From Candidatus Binatia bacterium (lineage in GTDB: Bacteria; Desulfobacterota; Binatia; Bin18), in contig JANWXO010000004.1 in NCBI GenBank assembly GCA_025057295.1, forward strand, positions 1 through 40,982: DNA of 40,982 nucleotides. Direction: 5' to 3'. Under the pieces are notes generated by a model. The model did no database searches, had not been told where the DNA came from, and saw only the letters and a list, made by a program, of their open reading frames with translations. Below, piece by piece: positions 26,821-36,454 of this stretch. The position numbers and the translations under genes were made by a program. Every line of letters begins with the position of its first letter. Position 1 is the first letter of the stretch.

Positions 26821-29800
26821 ATGCCTATGTCAGATCACACCGCTCTTCCGCCTTTGTCTGCTTCAGCGCAAGAGCTCACCGCGCTCTTGCGCGAGCGCAT
26901 TCTGTTGTTCGACGGCGCCATGGGCACCTCGATCCAAGCGAGGCATCTGGATGCGGCTGCCTTTGGCGGTCCCCAATACGAAGGATGCAACGAGTATCTG
27001 GTGCTGACCGCTCCGCAGGTCATCACCGATATTCATGAAGGGTTTCTCCAGGCCGGGTGCGATATTATCGAAACGGATACCTTCGGAGGCACGCCGATCG
27101 TGCTGGCGGAGTACGGCCTGCAAGACCGTACGGTCGAGATCAATACGGCCGCAGCACGGATTGCCCGGGCGGTAGCCGAGCGCTACAGCACCCCGACCAA
27201 GCCCCGCTTCGTCGCTGGTTCGATGGGCCCGACAACCAAAACGCTCTCGCTGACCGGCGGGGTCACCTTCCAGCAGCTGCGCGAGGCGTATGCACTGCAG
27301 GCCGAGGGACTGTTGCTCGGCGGGGTCGACTGCCTGATCCTCGAAACTGCTCAGGATACCCTCAACGTCAAAGCTGGTCTGCTCGGCATAGAAGATGCCG
27401 CACGGAAAGTGGGCTGGCGTGTCCCGGTCATCGTCTCGGGAACGATCGAAACCATGGGGACAATGTTGGCCGGGCAAGGGGTGGAAGCACTGTACGTCTC
27501 TCTCGCTCACCACGATCTCCTCGCGATCGGCCTCAATTGTGCGACCGGCCCGGACTTCATGACCGATCATATTCGCACCCTGGCCCAACTGTCGCGTTTT
27601 CCGGTGCTGTGCATGCCCAATGCTGGCTTGCCCGACGAAGAGGGACGCTACAACGAAACCCCCGCCATGATCGCTGCCAAGCTGGAGCGCTTCGTGGACC
27701 AGGGGTGGATCAACCTGGTCGGCGGATGCTGTGGGACGACCCCTGCCCACCTACACCTCCTGGCACAGATGCTCGTCGGCAAGCAACCGCGAGTGATCCA
27801 GGCCCCACGCCGCAGTGTGGTGGCCGGACTCGAGCCGTTGACGATCGACGAAGACAAACGCCCTATTCTGGTCGGCGAGCGCACTAATGTCATCGGCTCT
27901 CGCAAGTTTAAGGACCTCATTGTCGCTGGAGCGTTCGAGGAAGGCGCGGAAATCGGTCGTCGCCAGGTCCGTGGCGGAGCGCAGATCCTCGATGTTTGCC
28001 TGGCAGACCCGGACCGTGACGAGCTGGCCGATATGACGCGGTTCCTGGAGATCCTGGTGCGCAAGGTCAAAGTGCCCTTGATGATCGACACCACCGACCC
28101 GCGCGTGCTCGAGGCCGCCCTGCAACGGTGCCAGGGTAAAGCGATCGTCAACTCCATCAATCTCGAAGACGGCGAGGAACGCTTTCAGAAGGTTGTCCCT
28201 TTGGTCAAACGCTACGGCGCGGCTGTGGTGGTCGGGTGCATCGACGAGGACCCCGTGCAGGGTATGGCGGTCACGCGCACGCGCAAGTTAGAAATCGCGC
28301 AGCGCAGCTATGATCTCCTGACCAGAAAATATGGGTTGGCACAGGAAGATATCATTTTCGATCCGCTCGTCTTCCCGCTAGGCACGGGGGACCACAACTA
28401 TATCGGTGCAGGAGAAGAAACGATCGAAGGGGTGCGGTTGATCAAACAGACCTTCCCCGCGTGTAAAACCATTCTCGGCATCAGCAACGTCTCCTTCGGT
28501 CTCCCCCCGGCTGGACGCGAAGTGTTGAACGCTGTGTTCCTCTACCACTGCGTCAAAGCCGGCCTCGATATGGCGATCGTCAACACCGAGAAGCTCGAGC
28601 GGTACGCCTCCATCCCAGAAGAGGAACGCCGCCTGGCGGAAGATCTGATCTACTGGCGTGGGGACGATCCAGTCGCCGCCTTTGCTGCCTACTTCCGCCA
28701 GAAGAACAGCAAAGCGAAGGCGGACAGCAAAAAGGACCTGCCTGTGGATGAGCGCCTGGCCCGCTCCATCATCGAGGGCTCCAAAGACGGGCTGATCGAG
28801 GATCTCCAGGAGGCGTTGCGGTCCCGCACGCCGCTCGACATCATCAACGGCCCTCTGATGGCTGGCATGGACGAAGTCGGCCGCTTGTTCAACAACAACG
28901 AGTTGATCGTTGCCGAAGTGTTACAGAGCGCGGAAGTCATGAAAGCGGCGGTGGCCTATCTCGAGCAGTTTATGGAGAAAAGCGAGGGCGCGCTCAAGGG
29001 AACGGTCATCCTCGCCACGGTGAAAGGCGACGTGCACGATATCGGCAAAAACCTCGTCGAGATCATCCTGAGCAACAACGGCTACCGCGTAGTGAATCTA
29101 GGGATTAAGGTGCCGCCAGAAACCCTGATCGATGCCTACCGCAGGTATACGCCCGATATCATCGGGTTATCCGGCCTGTTGGTAAAGTCTGCCCAGCAGA
29201 TGGTCGTCACTGCGCAGGACCTGGCAGCCGCCGGCATCACCTGCCCCCTGCTCGTCGGTGGCGCGGCCCTAACGGCGCGTTTTACGGCAACCAAGATCGC
29301 CCCGGAGTATGCGGGGTTAGTGTGCTACGCCAATGATGCCATGCAGGGGCTGGACCTCGCCAACCAGATCATCTCTCCCGAGAAGCGGGCGGCGTTGGCG
29401 GAGAAAGTCGCAGCCGAGCAGGCGCGCCTAGCCCAACAGGAGAAAAAACCGCTCGAGGTGAAGCGAGAGGATTCTCCTCCTCCACGGGTCTCCGTGATTA
29501 CCCACGAACACGAGATTCCCTTGCCACCAGACCTACGTGCCCACGTCATCGACAATTACGACGTTGAAGCGATCTTTGCGTATGTGAACCCGACCATGCT
29601 CTATGGCAAACACTTAGGCCTGAGGGGCAATGTGGACACCCTGTTAACCCAGGGGGACGAGAAGGCTACACACCTGTACCAGCAAGTACGGGCGATGGAG
29701 GATGAGATCCTTGCCAAACAGCTCTTCCGCGCCCAGGCCGTGTACAAATTCTTCCCCGCGCAAGCGGTCGACGACACGATCCTTGTCTATAACCCGAACG

Positions 29801-30357
29801 CCAGTGAGGTGATCGAGACTTTTCATTTCCCGCGGCAGACCCACGGGGAAAGGTTGTGCCTGAGCGACTTTGTCGCCCCGCGCCACTCCGGCAAACTCGA
29901 CTATATCGCTCTTTTCGCTGTCACTTGTGGGCATGGGGTGCGCGAGCTCGCGGAACGCTATAAGCAAGCCGGCCAGTACTTACGGGCTCACATCCTCCAG
30001 GCCCTGGCGATAGAATGCGCAGAGGCGTTCGCCGAACTGCTGCACCAGCGACTGCGGGAGATGTGGGGTTTCCCCGATCCGCCGACTCTGACGATGCGCG
30101 AGCGCTTCAAGGCCCGCTACCGTGGAGTACGGGTCAGCTTCGGTTATCCGGCGTGCCCACGGCTGGAGGATCAAACCAAGCTGTTCCGTCTCCTACAGGT
30201 GACGGAGACCATCGGCGTCCACCTGACCGAGGGGTTCATGATGGAACCGGAAGCCTCCGTCTCCGCCCTCGTCTTCCACCATCCCCAGGCGCGCTATTTC
30301 AGCATTCTGGAAGATGAATTGGCGGCCTTCGAACGACAGCTTGCTATCGGGGCGTAG
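26821..30357 (+). CDS. metH: Cobalamin-dependent methionine synthase
   Basis: 1178 aa: ILLFDGAMGTSIQ..., LVGGCCGTTPAHL, VGERTNVIGSRKFKDLI, KGDVHDIGKNLVEIILSNNGY (B12 DxHxxG), reactivation domain with YRGVRVSFGYPACPRLEDQTKLF. Confidence 0.98.
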   Translation: MPMSDHTALPPLSASAQELTALLRERILLFDGAMGTSIQARHLDAAAFGGPQYEGCNEYLVLTAPQVITDIHEGFLQAGCDIIETDTFGGTPIVLAEYGLQDRTVEINTAAARIARAVAERYSTPTKPRFVAGSMGPTTKTLSLTGGVTFQQLREAYALQAEGLLLGGVDCLILETAQDTLNVKAGLLGIEDAARKVGWRVPVIVSGTIETMGTMLAGQGVEALYVSLAHHDLLAIGLNCATGPDFMTDHIRTLAQLSRFPVLCMPNAGLPDEEGRYNETPAMIAAKLERFVDQGWINLVGGCCGTTPAHLHLLAQMLVGKQPRVIQAPRRSVVAGLEPLTIDEDKRPILVGERTNVIGSRKFKDLIVAGAFEEGAEIGRRQVRGGAQILDVCLADPDRDELADMTRFLEILVRKVKVPLMIDTTDPRVLEAALQRCQGKAIVNSINLEDGEERFQKVVPLVKRYGAAVVVGCIDEDPVQGMAVTRTRKLEIAQRSYDLLTRKYGLAQEDIIFDPLVFPLGTGDHNYIGAGEETIEGVRLIKQTFPACKTILGISNVSFGLPPAGREVLNAVFLYHCVKAGLDMAIVNTEKLERYASIPEEERRLAEDLIYWRGDDPVAAFAAYFRQKNSKAKADSKKDLPVDERLARSIIEGSKDGLIEDLQEALRSRTPLDIINGPLMAGMDEVGRLFNNNELIVAEVLQSAEVMKAAVAYLEQFMEKSEGALKGTVILATVKGDVHDIGKNLVEIILSNNGYRVVNLGIKVPPETLIDAYRRYTPDIIGLSGLLVKSAQQMVVTAQDLAAAGITCPLLVGGAALTARFTATKIAPEYAGLVCYANDAMQGLDLANQIISPEKRAALAEKVAAEQARLAQQEKKPLEVKREDSPPPRVSVITHEHEIPLPPDLRAHVIDNYDVEAIFAYVNPTMLYGKHLGLRGNVDTLLTQGDEKATHLYQQVRAMEDEILAKQLFRAQAVYKFFPAQAVDDTILVYNPNASEVIETFHFPRQTHGERLCLSDFVAPRHSGKLDYIALFAVTCGHGVRELAERYKQAGQYLRAHILQALAIECAEAFAELLHQRLREMWGFPDPPTLTMRERFKARYRGVRVSFGYPACPRLEDQTKLFRLLQVTETIGVHLTEGFMMEPEASVSALVFHHPQARYFSILEDELAAFERQLAIGA

Positions 30358-30376
30358 CGGGAAATGAGGCACGCGA

Positions 30377-30422
30377 CAGTCTGCCAGAGAGCCAGGGTGT
30401 CGTTGCACCCTCCGGCAGACTG
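30377..30422. terminator. Nested inverted repeat between convergent metH and HU genes; candidate bidirectional terminator
   Basis: Outer arms cagtctgcc(30377-30385)/ggcagactg(30414-30422); inner arms agggtg(30394-30399)/caccct(30406-30411). No obvious U-tract. Confidence 0.5.
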
Positions 30423-30462
30423 CCGACTCGTAACCGGAGCCGGCCTCCCTCAGGAGAGCGGT

Positions 30463-30753
30463 CTACTTTTTCGTTGGGCCGAGAATCGCCTCTTTCAGGG
30501 CTTTCGACGCCGTAAAGGCAACTTTCTTGCGGGCGGGAATTTTGATCGGCTCCCCAGTTTGAGGATTGCGCCCGGTGCGGGCTTTTGTCTGGCGCAGCCG
30601 GAAGGTGCCCAAGTTAGGAATCTTCAATACTTTCTCTTTCTTGACGGTCTTGCCGATGAAATCGATGAGGGCGTTGAGATTCTCATCCGCCTGCCGGCTA
30701 GAGATTCCCCCCCAGCTCTCGGCCAATTTCTTTACCATCTCGGACTTCGTCAT
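30463..30753 (-). CDS. HU/IHF family DNA-binding protein
   Basis: MTKSEMVKKLAESWGGISSRQADENLNALIDFIGKTVKKEKVLKIPNLGTFRLRQTKARTGRNPQTGEPIKIPARKKVAFTASKALKEAI; strong aaggaggt SD upstream. Confidence 0.95.
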   Translation of the reverse strand: MTKSEMVKKLAESWGGISSRQADENLNALIDFIGKTVKKEKVLKIPNLGTFRLRQTKARTGRNPQTGEPIKIPARKKVAFTASKALKEAILGPTKK

Positions 30754-30847
30754 AGTACCAACCTCCTTCTCTGTGATGGAATTTCTCACTTAGCCTACCG
30801 AGGAAGAGGAGACCGTGCGTCAGCTTTGCGGTGCCTCGCCTCCTAGC

Positions 30848-30988
30848 TTACTCCTCCTCCCATTCCTCTTCGTCATCCAGTTCCTCGTCCTCCTCCCAGT
30901 CCTCGTCGTCTAGTTCCTCCTCCTCCCAGTCCTCGTCCTCTTCCTGTAGGTCGAGCCAGAGGGGGGTTGCGTACGGTGTTGTCATCAT
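30848..30988 (-). CDS. Predicted acidic microprotein (46 aa), not in ORF track
   Basis: Manual translation MMTTPYATPLWLDLQEEDEDWEEEELDDEDWEEDEELDDEEEWEEE*; 27 of 46 residues D/E, no K/R, W-repeat pattern; gaggg-like SD; same strand and 94 bp upstream of HU. Confidence 0.55.
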   Translation of the reverse strand: MMTTPYATPLWLDLQEEDEDWEEEELDDEDWEEDEELDDEEEWEEE

Positions 30989-31081
30989 TTCCCTCATACA
31001 GCTTTAGATTCCGACGTCGCACCAGGCACCCGAGCAGTCGTGCTCACAAGATGCACGAGCCGCTCAGGAGGTGTCCGTCGG

Positions 31082-32974
31082 TTATGCAACCGTTATGATC
31101 GGCACCGCAGGCGTGGTGCGCCGGGTGCCCATGCGCTCGTGACCGGCGAGGTAGAAATTCCTCGCCTCTTCATCAGTGACGACTTGGCGCTTCGTTTGTG
31201 GATCATACAATTTCCACACACCCCCGAGCATGGGATGGCGACCACGGCGATAACTATAGGCCCAGTAAATAAACTCCCGCGTCATACTGTCCCGCGCTTC
31301 CCAGTTCAGCCCCCGCCCTCCGGAGAAGGTCAGCGTATTTTTGATCACCCGCCACGGGGAGTAGAAAGTCGTATAGGCATCGCGATAGGCTTGGTAGATC
31401 TCCTCCGCCGTCATGGTGGGATGGTGGGCGACCACGTGATCGGAGTCGTACCAGTTAAAATCCCAATCACGAATCATGCCCTCTGCGACTGCTTTGATGT
31501 GATCCTCAGTGCCGGGCAGCGGGGTGACGATGAAGAAGGACGCCAGATCGACACCCACCTCGATCAGATCGAGTGCGGCCTGACGCCCACACTCCGGGGT
31601 GTCGAAGGGGAAGCCGATCATATACCCACAGTGCACGGCAATGCCGGCCCGATGCCAGTTATCGACCACGCGCCGGTACTTTTCCAGTACCCGCCGCTTG
31701 GCCTCTGCCAGGTCGATATTGCGCTCACGCCGATCGGTATTCTGGAACTTGGTGGCAGCGACCAGGTTTTGTGGATTGAAGGACTCAAAGCCGACAAAAG
31801 CACAGTACCCTCCAGCTTCCTTCACCAACTCCACAAAACGCCGGCTGCGCTGGTGCTTGCTGCTCTCCACCTCTCCCGGACGCAGGTCGGCATACCCAGC
31901 GGCATCAATGTCTACCTGCATCATAAAATTGATGTTGCGCCCCTGACGGCGCAGCTCTGCCATCCCCAAGAGCAGGGGCTCCCATTGTGGGCTGCGGAAA
32001 AAATCATCGTCGACCAAAAACAGCGTGTCGATGCCATGGTAATCGGCGGCGTCGCGAATCCAGTCAATGGCAAACTGCGGGTCGCGCGCCCGCATGGTCC
32101 TGCCCATGACATTTTTCACGCTACAATAGGAACAGGTAAACGGACAACCGCGGGAGGTGTCCAAGGTGGTCATCGTGGTATTGGCGAACCGTTTTAAATA
32201 TCGGTCATCGATCGCCGGCAACTGCACCGAGTCGATCACCGGCACCATGATCTCGCCAGTGCCGGTCTTGGCACGAATACCAGAGGTGACGCTGTAGTGC
32301 AGCTTGAGTTCCCCCCGCAGGTAATCGTCCAGTATCTGGACCCAGGTGTTCTCTGCCTCCCCAACCACCGTCGTCACCCCACAGCTATTCAAGAACTCAC
32401 ACGACTCTGGATAGCCGCTCACATGAAAGCCACCCATCAGCACGGGAAACCCTGCAGCGACAAATTGCAAGGCGAGGTCGCGGCCACGCGGGTATTGGTT
32501 GGTCTGCACGCCCGCTAAACCGATAAGCACCTCCACGCCATCCTCTCTGGCTTTCCTGCGAATGGTATCGATGGTGTCACGACTGATCGGTCCATCCACC
32601 ATCTCGTCCCACAGGACCGTCTCGATAAACACATTATGGTTGGCCCGTAAGCGATTGTACTCCTCGTTGAGGGCGGCTAGGGCAGTCAGCGTATTGTTCG
32701 GCAATACCCCCTTCCAAAAGTACAGGACGTAGCCCTGTTCGTCATATTTCGACGGCTTAATAAAATAGACCCGTACGGTGCGGCACGGGGTGGCCGTGCG
32801 ACTCGGCCTGCGTGCTACAGGCAAGGTCGAGAGCGTGCACCCCTGCTGGTCCGTATCTGCGGCGAGCATGGAACCTGCCGAGGCAAGTGCTCGTGCCTCA
32901 CGCCATGCCCTCCGCCACCGCGGACTCTTGCCCGGAGTCTCTCTTTGCTCACTGTCTGCAACCACATTCTTCAT
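31082..32974 (-). CDS. B12-binding-domain radical SAM protein
   Basis: TLDTSRGCPFTCSYCSVKNVMGRTMRARDP (CxxxCxxC); upstream GLAGVQTNQYPRGRDLALQFVAAGFPVLMGGFHVSGYPE resembles a B12-binding Rossmann domain. Confidence 0.88.
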   Translation of the reverse strand: MKNVVADSEQRETPGKSPRWRRAWREARALASAGSMLAADTDQQGCTLSTLPVARRPSRTATPCRTVRVYFIKPSKYDEQGYVLYFWKGVLPNNTLTALAALNEEYNRLRANHNVFIETVLWDEMVDGPISRDTIDTIRRKAREDGVEVLIGLAGVQTNQYPRGRDLALQFVAAGFPVLMGGFHVSGYPESCEFLNSCGVTTVVGEAENTWVQILDDYLRGELKLHYSVTSGIRAKTGTGEIMVPVIDSVQLPAIDDRYLKRFANTTMTTLDTSRGCPFTCSYCSVKNVMGRTMRARDPQFAIDWIRDAADYHGIDTLFLVDDDFFRSPQWEPLLLGMAELRRQGRNINFMMQVDIDAAGYADLRPGEVESSKHQRSRRFVELVKEAGGYCAFVGFESFNPQNLVAATKFQNTDRRERNIDLAEAKRRVLEKYRRVVDNWHRAGIAVHCGYMIGFPFDTPECGRQAALDLIEVGVDLASFFIVTPLPGTEDHIKAVAEGMIRDWDFNWYDSDHVVAHHPTMTAEEIYQAYRDAYTTFYSPWRVIKNTLTFSGGRGLNWEARDSMTREFIYWAYSYRRGRHPMLGGVWKLYDPQTKRQVVTDEEARNFYLAGHERMGTRRTTPAVPIITVA

Positions 32975-33034
32975 GGTTCTCCTTCCGGCCACGGGCCGAC
33001 TTGTAGCTGTCAGTCCGACAAATGTCAATAAAAT

Positions 33035-35425
33035 TCAGTGGTACATCTCCACCAATTCGATCATACCCAACCGCTTCAGCTCCTGAAACAGGCGTCCCTT
33101 GACCTCCTGCACCGTCTCCATACGCAGGATCTCTTGGGTCAGCTGTTGCGCCGCTGCATAGGAGAGGGACCGGATGACCCGCTTAATCACAGGGACAAAG
33201 AACGGCTCCATACTGAACTCATCCAACCCCATCCCTAACAAGACCAGGGTACACAGCGGGTCTGCCGCCATCTCGCCGCACATGCTCACGCGCTTGCCGG
33301 CTCGTTTGGCCGCTTGGATCGTCCGGGCAATCGCAGCCAGGACCGCAGGATGTAACGGCTCGTAGAGGGGTGCCACCTTGCGGTTGTTGCGATCGACCGC
33401 CAGGATGTACTGAATCAGGTCGTTTGTGCCGATGCTGAAGAAATCGACTTCCTTCGCCAAGCGGTCGGCGATCCACACCGCCGCCGGCACTTCGATCATG
33501 ATCCCGACCGGCATCCAGGGATCGAACGCCTCTCCTTTCCGCCGGAGCTCTTCCTTGACCTGCGCCAAGAGCTCTTTGACCTGGAGAACTTCCTCGACGC
33601 TCGAGATCATGGGGAAGAGGAGACGCACCGGGCCGTGCGCACCGGCACGCAGGATCGCCCGTAGCTGCACTTTGAAGAGGTCCGCCATCTCCAACGAGAT
33701 CCGAATCGACCGCCACCCCAAAAACGGGTTCTCTTCTTGCGGCAACTGCAGATAGGGAGGATATTTATCCGGACCTAAATCGAGCGTACGGATGGTCACC
33801 GGCCTGCCGCCCATCTCGGTAATCACCCGACGATAGAGGTTGAGCTGTTCCTCTTCTCCGGGAAAATCTCGATAGGTGAGAAAAGGCACTTCCGTCCGGT
33901 ACAACCCCACCCCTTCTGCTCCATGCCGTCGCGCGAAGGCGAGGTCTCCCAACAGGCCCACATTTGCACACAGGGACACTCGCACCCCATCGAGAGTTTC
34001 CGCCGGTAGGTCGTGCATCTCTTCGAGCGCACGGTTGAAGGTGCGGTACTCCCGGTCGAGCCGGTTGTACTCGCGCACCACTTCGACCCCGGGATTGACG
34101 TAGACGACCCCCGAGTTGCCATCGACGATCACAGTGTCCCCCTCGCGCACCAGCTCTGCATGTTCGACCCCCACGACTGTCGGGATCTCAAAAGATTTGG
34201 CCAGGATAGAAGCGTGAGAGGTAGCCCCACCACTCGCGAGCACAATGCCCTTGAGCTGGGCGTGATCGACACGACAGAGGTCCGAGAGGGTCAGTTCTTC
34301 CGCGACGAGAATCACATTGTCGCCGCGCGGACCGTCTTTTTCTTCTAGCCCCAGCAGATTGCGCAGCACGCGCTGACCGACGTCGCGCAGATCGGCGACA
34401 CGGTCACGCAAATGTTCATTGCCTGCACGCCCCAACGCTTCGATGTACTCTTCGAGCACCTTCCTCAGCGCGGTGTCCGCCGACCACCCCTGGCGGACGA
34501 GCGCGGCAATTTTATCGACAAAGCCGGGATCCTCGAGGATCATACGGTGGACGTCAAAAATCGCGCGGTCAGTCTCCGGCAAATGTTCTCGCACTCGCTC
34601 TTTGAGGGCTTCGATCTCCTCGATCGACCGCTGAATCGCGGCGTGTAAATGATCGATCTCCGCATCCGGATCGTCCGTATAGCGCTCCGTGAGCACCCCC
34701 CAATGGATCTGCGGATGGACGAGGTGGGCTTGGCCGATCCCAAATCCTGGAGAAGCGGCAATCCCGGTGAGCCGCAGGCGGCTGGCACGTCCTGGCGTTT
34801 TCGCCTTCGCTTTGCGCTCCGGTTCATAGACACTGAGGCGCTTAATCGCCTCCAGCATGCGCGCGCGGTACTCTTCCCCCTCCCGCTCCTTGTTCTTGAG
34901 GGACTCCAGTAACTGTGCCTGCACGATGATACTCCCGACGTGGGAGGCGATCGTCTTGAGTAAGCGTACCTCCGTGCGCGAGAAGCGTCGGCGGCTGCGG
35001 CTCTGCACCACTAAGACACCAAGCGGACCGTGTTTATCGACGATAGGCAAGCCAAGGAAGGAATGAAACCGCTCTTCCCCGGTCTCGGGAAAGTATTTGT
35101 TGCGCGGATGGGTCATGGCATCGGTCACCGCCACCGGCTCCATCTTTTCGATAACGAGCCCCGACAATCCCTCCTCGACCCGCATACTGACTTTCCCGAT
35201 CGCAGCACGTTCCAGCCCGGTCGTCGCCCACAGGGTAAGACGGCGCTCTCTGGCATCGAACAAGTAGAGCGAACAGACATCCGCACCGATACGCTCGGCG
35301 ATGACCTTGGTAATCTCCTCTAACGTGGCTTGGAGATCGTGTGAGTGAGCAATGAGGGCACTAATGTCTTCGAGCAAGCGTAAGCCATGACCACTCCTCG
35401 GCCGAACCTGTGGCTGCGTCGTCAT
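33035..35425 (-). CDS. ptsP: Phosphoenolpyruvate-protein phosphotransferase with N-terminal GAF domain
   Basis: GAF DISALIAHSHDLQATLEEITKVIAERIGADVCSLYLFD; LASGGATSHASILAKSFEIPTVVGV (phospho-His region); GLYRTEVPFL, SIGTNDLIQYILAVDR, VSMCGEMAADP. An upstream in-frame start at 35485 is possible. Confidence 0.93.
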   Translation of the reverse strand: MTTQPQVRPRSGHGLRLLEDISALIAHSHDLQATLEEITKVIAERIGADVCSLYLFDARERRLTLWATTGLERAAIGKVSMRVEEGLSGLVIEKMEPVAVTDAMTHPRNKYFPETGEERFHSFLGLPIVDKHGPLGVLVVQSRSRRRFSRTEVRLLKTIASHVGSIIVQAQLLESLKNKEREGEEYRARMLEAIKRLSVYEPERKAKAKTPGRASRLRLTGIAASPGFGIGQAHLVHPQIHWGVLTERYTDDPDAEIDHLHAAIQRSIEEIEALKERVREHLPETDRAIFDVHRMILEDPGFVDKIAALVRQGWSADTALRKVLEEYIEALGRAGNEHLRDRVADLRDVGQRVLRNLLGLEEKDGPRGDNVILVAEELTLSDLCRVDHAQLKGIVLASGGATSHASILAKSFEIPTVVGVEHAELVREGDTVIVDGNSGVVYVNPGVEVVREYNRLDREYRTFNRALEEMHDLPAETLDGVRVSLCANVGLLGDLAFARRHGAEGVGLYRTEVPFLTYRDFPGEEEQLNLYRRVITEMGGRPVTIRTLDLGPDKYPPYLQLPQEENPFLGWRSIRISLEMADLFKVQLRAILRAGAHGPVRLLFPMISSVEEVLQVKELLAQVKEELRRKGEAFDPWMPVGIMIEVPAAVWIADRLAKEVDFFSIGTNDLIQYILAVDRNNRKVAPLYEPLHPAVLAAIARTIQAAKRAGKRVSMCGEMAADPLCTLVLLGMGLDEFSMEPFFVPVIKRVIRSLSYAAAQQLTQEILRMETVQEVKGRLFQELKRLGMIELVEMYH

Positions 35426-35587
35426 TGCGGCGTGCGCCTTCCGTGCGCCGCGCTTGAGAGCGGCATGTTTGCGGGCCCCATCCATAGAGAGACAACAAAA
35501 CTTCCAAGCATCATACCTGAGGGAGAGAAGGGCGACAAGGCGAAGCGGGCCCCATGCAGCCTGTGTTGACCTGCAGGGGGAGGAACA

Positions 35588-36382
35588 TCATTCCCCAATC
35601 CAGCCCGCACGGTGGTTGAGCGGGGCGTGTCCCTGACCAATCGGAAAGCCCGCAGCGATCGCGCGCGTCACGAAAGTCTTGGCCGTCGCCACCGCTTCCT
35701 CCACCCCCTGCCCGCGGGCCAGGCCGGCAGCGATCGCCGCAGAGAAGCTGCACCCTGCCCCATGGGTACACACAGTGTCGAGTTTTGGTGCAGAGTAAGA
35801 ACGGAAGGTCTGTCCATCGAAGAGAAGATCGCACGCCTCTGCTTGGAGGTGGCCACCCTTGACGACCACATAGACAGGGCCCAGGGTTCGGATACGGCGC
35901 GCGGCTTCTTCCATGCTCGTCCGGTCGCGCACTTCCATCCCTGCCAATAAGCTCGCCTCGTAGAGATTAGGGGTGACAACCAAGGCGAGCGGAAGGAGGA
36001 GCTCGACGAGCGCCTGCCGGGCTTCCTCGCGCAACAGCGGATGCCCGCCTTTGGCGACCATGACCGGGTCCACCACCAAGCGCCGCACCCCATACTGTTG
36101 CACTTTTTGACTCACCACCTGTACCAGCGGAGCAGAGGCCAACATGCCCGTTTTGGCCGCGTCAGCGCCAATATCCGTCAGGACACTGTCGAACTGTTGC
36201 GCCACACATTCAGGGGGTAATTCGACCACGGCCTGTACACCCAAGGTGTTCTGAGCCGTGACTGCGGTGAGCACGCTCGTGCCATACACCCCCAGCGCCA
36301 TAAAGGTCTTGAGGTCCGCCTGAATGCCGGCTCCGCCTCCACTATCCGAGCCGGCAATGGTCAGTGCCTTCGCTATAGCCAT
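35588..36382 (-). CDS. thiD: Hydroxymethylpyrimidine/phosphomethylpyrimidine kinase
   Basis: MAIAKALTIAGSDSGGGAGIQADLKTFMALGVYGTSVLTAVTAQNTLGV...VDPVMVAKGGHPLL...THGAGCSFSAAIAAGLARG. Confidence 0.96.
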   Translation of the reverse strand: MAIAKALTIAGSDSGGGAGIQADLKTFMALGVYGTSVLTAVTAQNTLGVQAVVELPPECVAQQFDSVLTDIGADAAKTGMLASAPLVQVVSQKVQQYGVRRLVVDPVMVAKGGHPLLREEARQALVELLLPLALVVTPNLYEASLLAGMEVRDRTSMEEAARRIRTLGPVYVVVKGGHLQAEACDLLFDGQTFRSYSAPKLDTVCTHGAGCSFSAAIAAGLARGQGVEEAVATAKTFVTRAIAAGFPIGQGHAPLNHRAGWIGE

Positions 36383-36454
36383 GGGGGTGTCACGCCTCTG
36401 CCACCATTGTCCAAGGAGCGCACGCCACCGTCAACTGCTGCACGCGGCTCTCCG

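Noticed and set aside
26863-27750. 295-aa minus-strand ORF
   Set aside because: Antisense to metH; shadow ORF.
30848-30960. Microsatellite/low-complexity repeat only
   Set aside because: Although repetitive (cctcctcc/cgtcc), the region forms a start-to-stop ORF with an SD-like site, so it is reported as a tentative microprotein.
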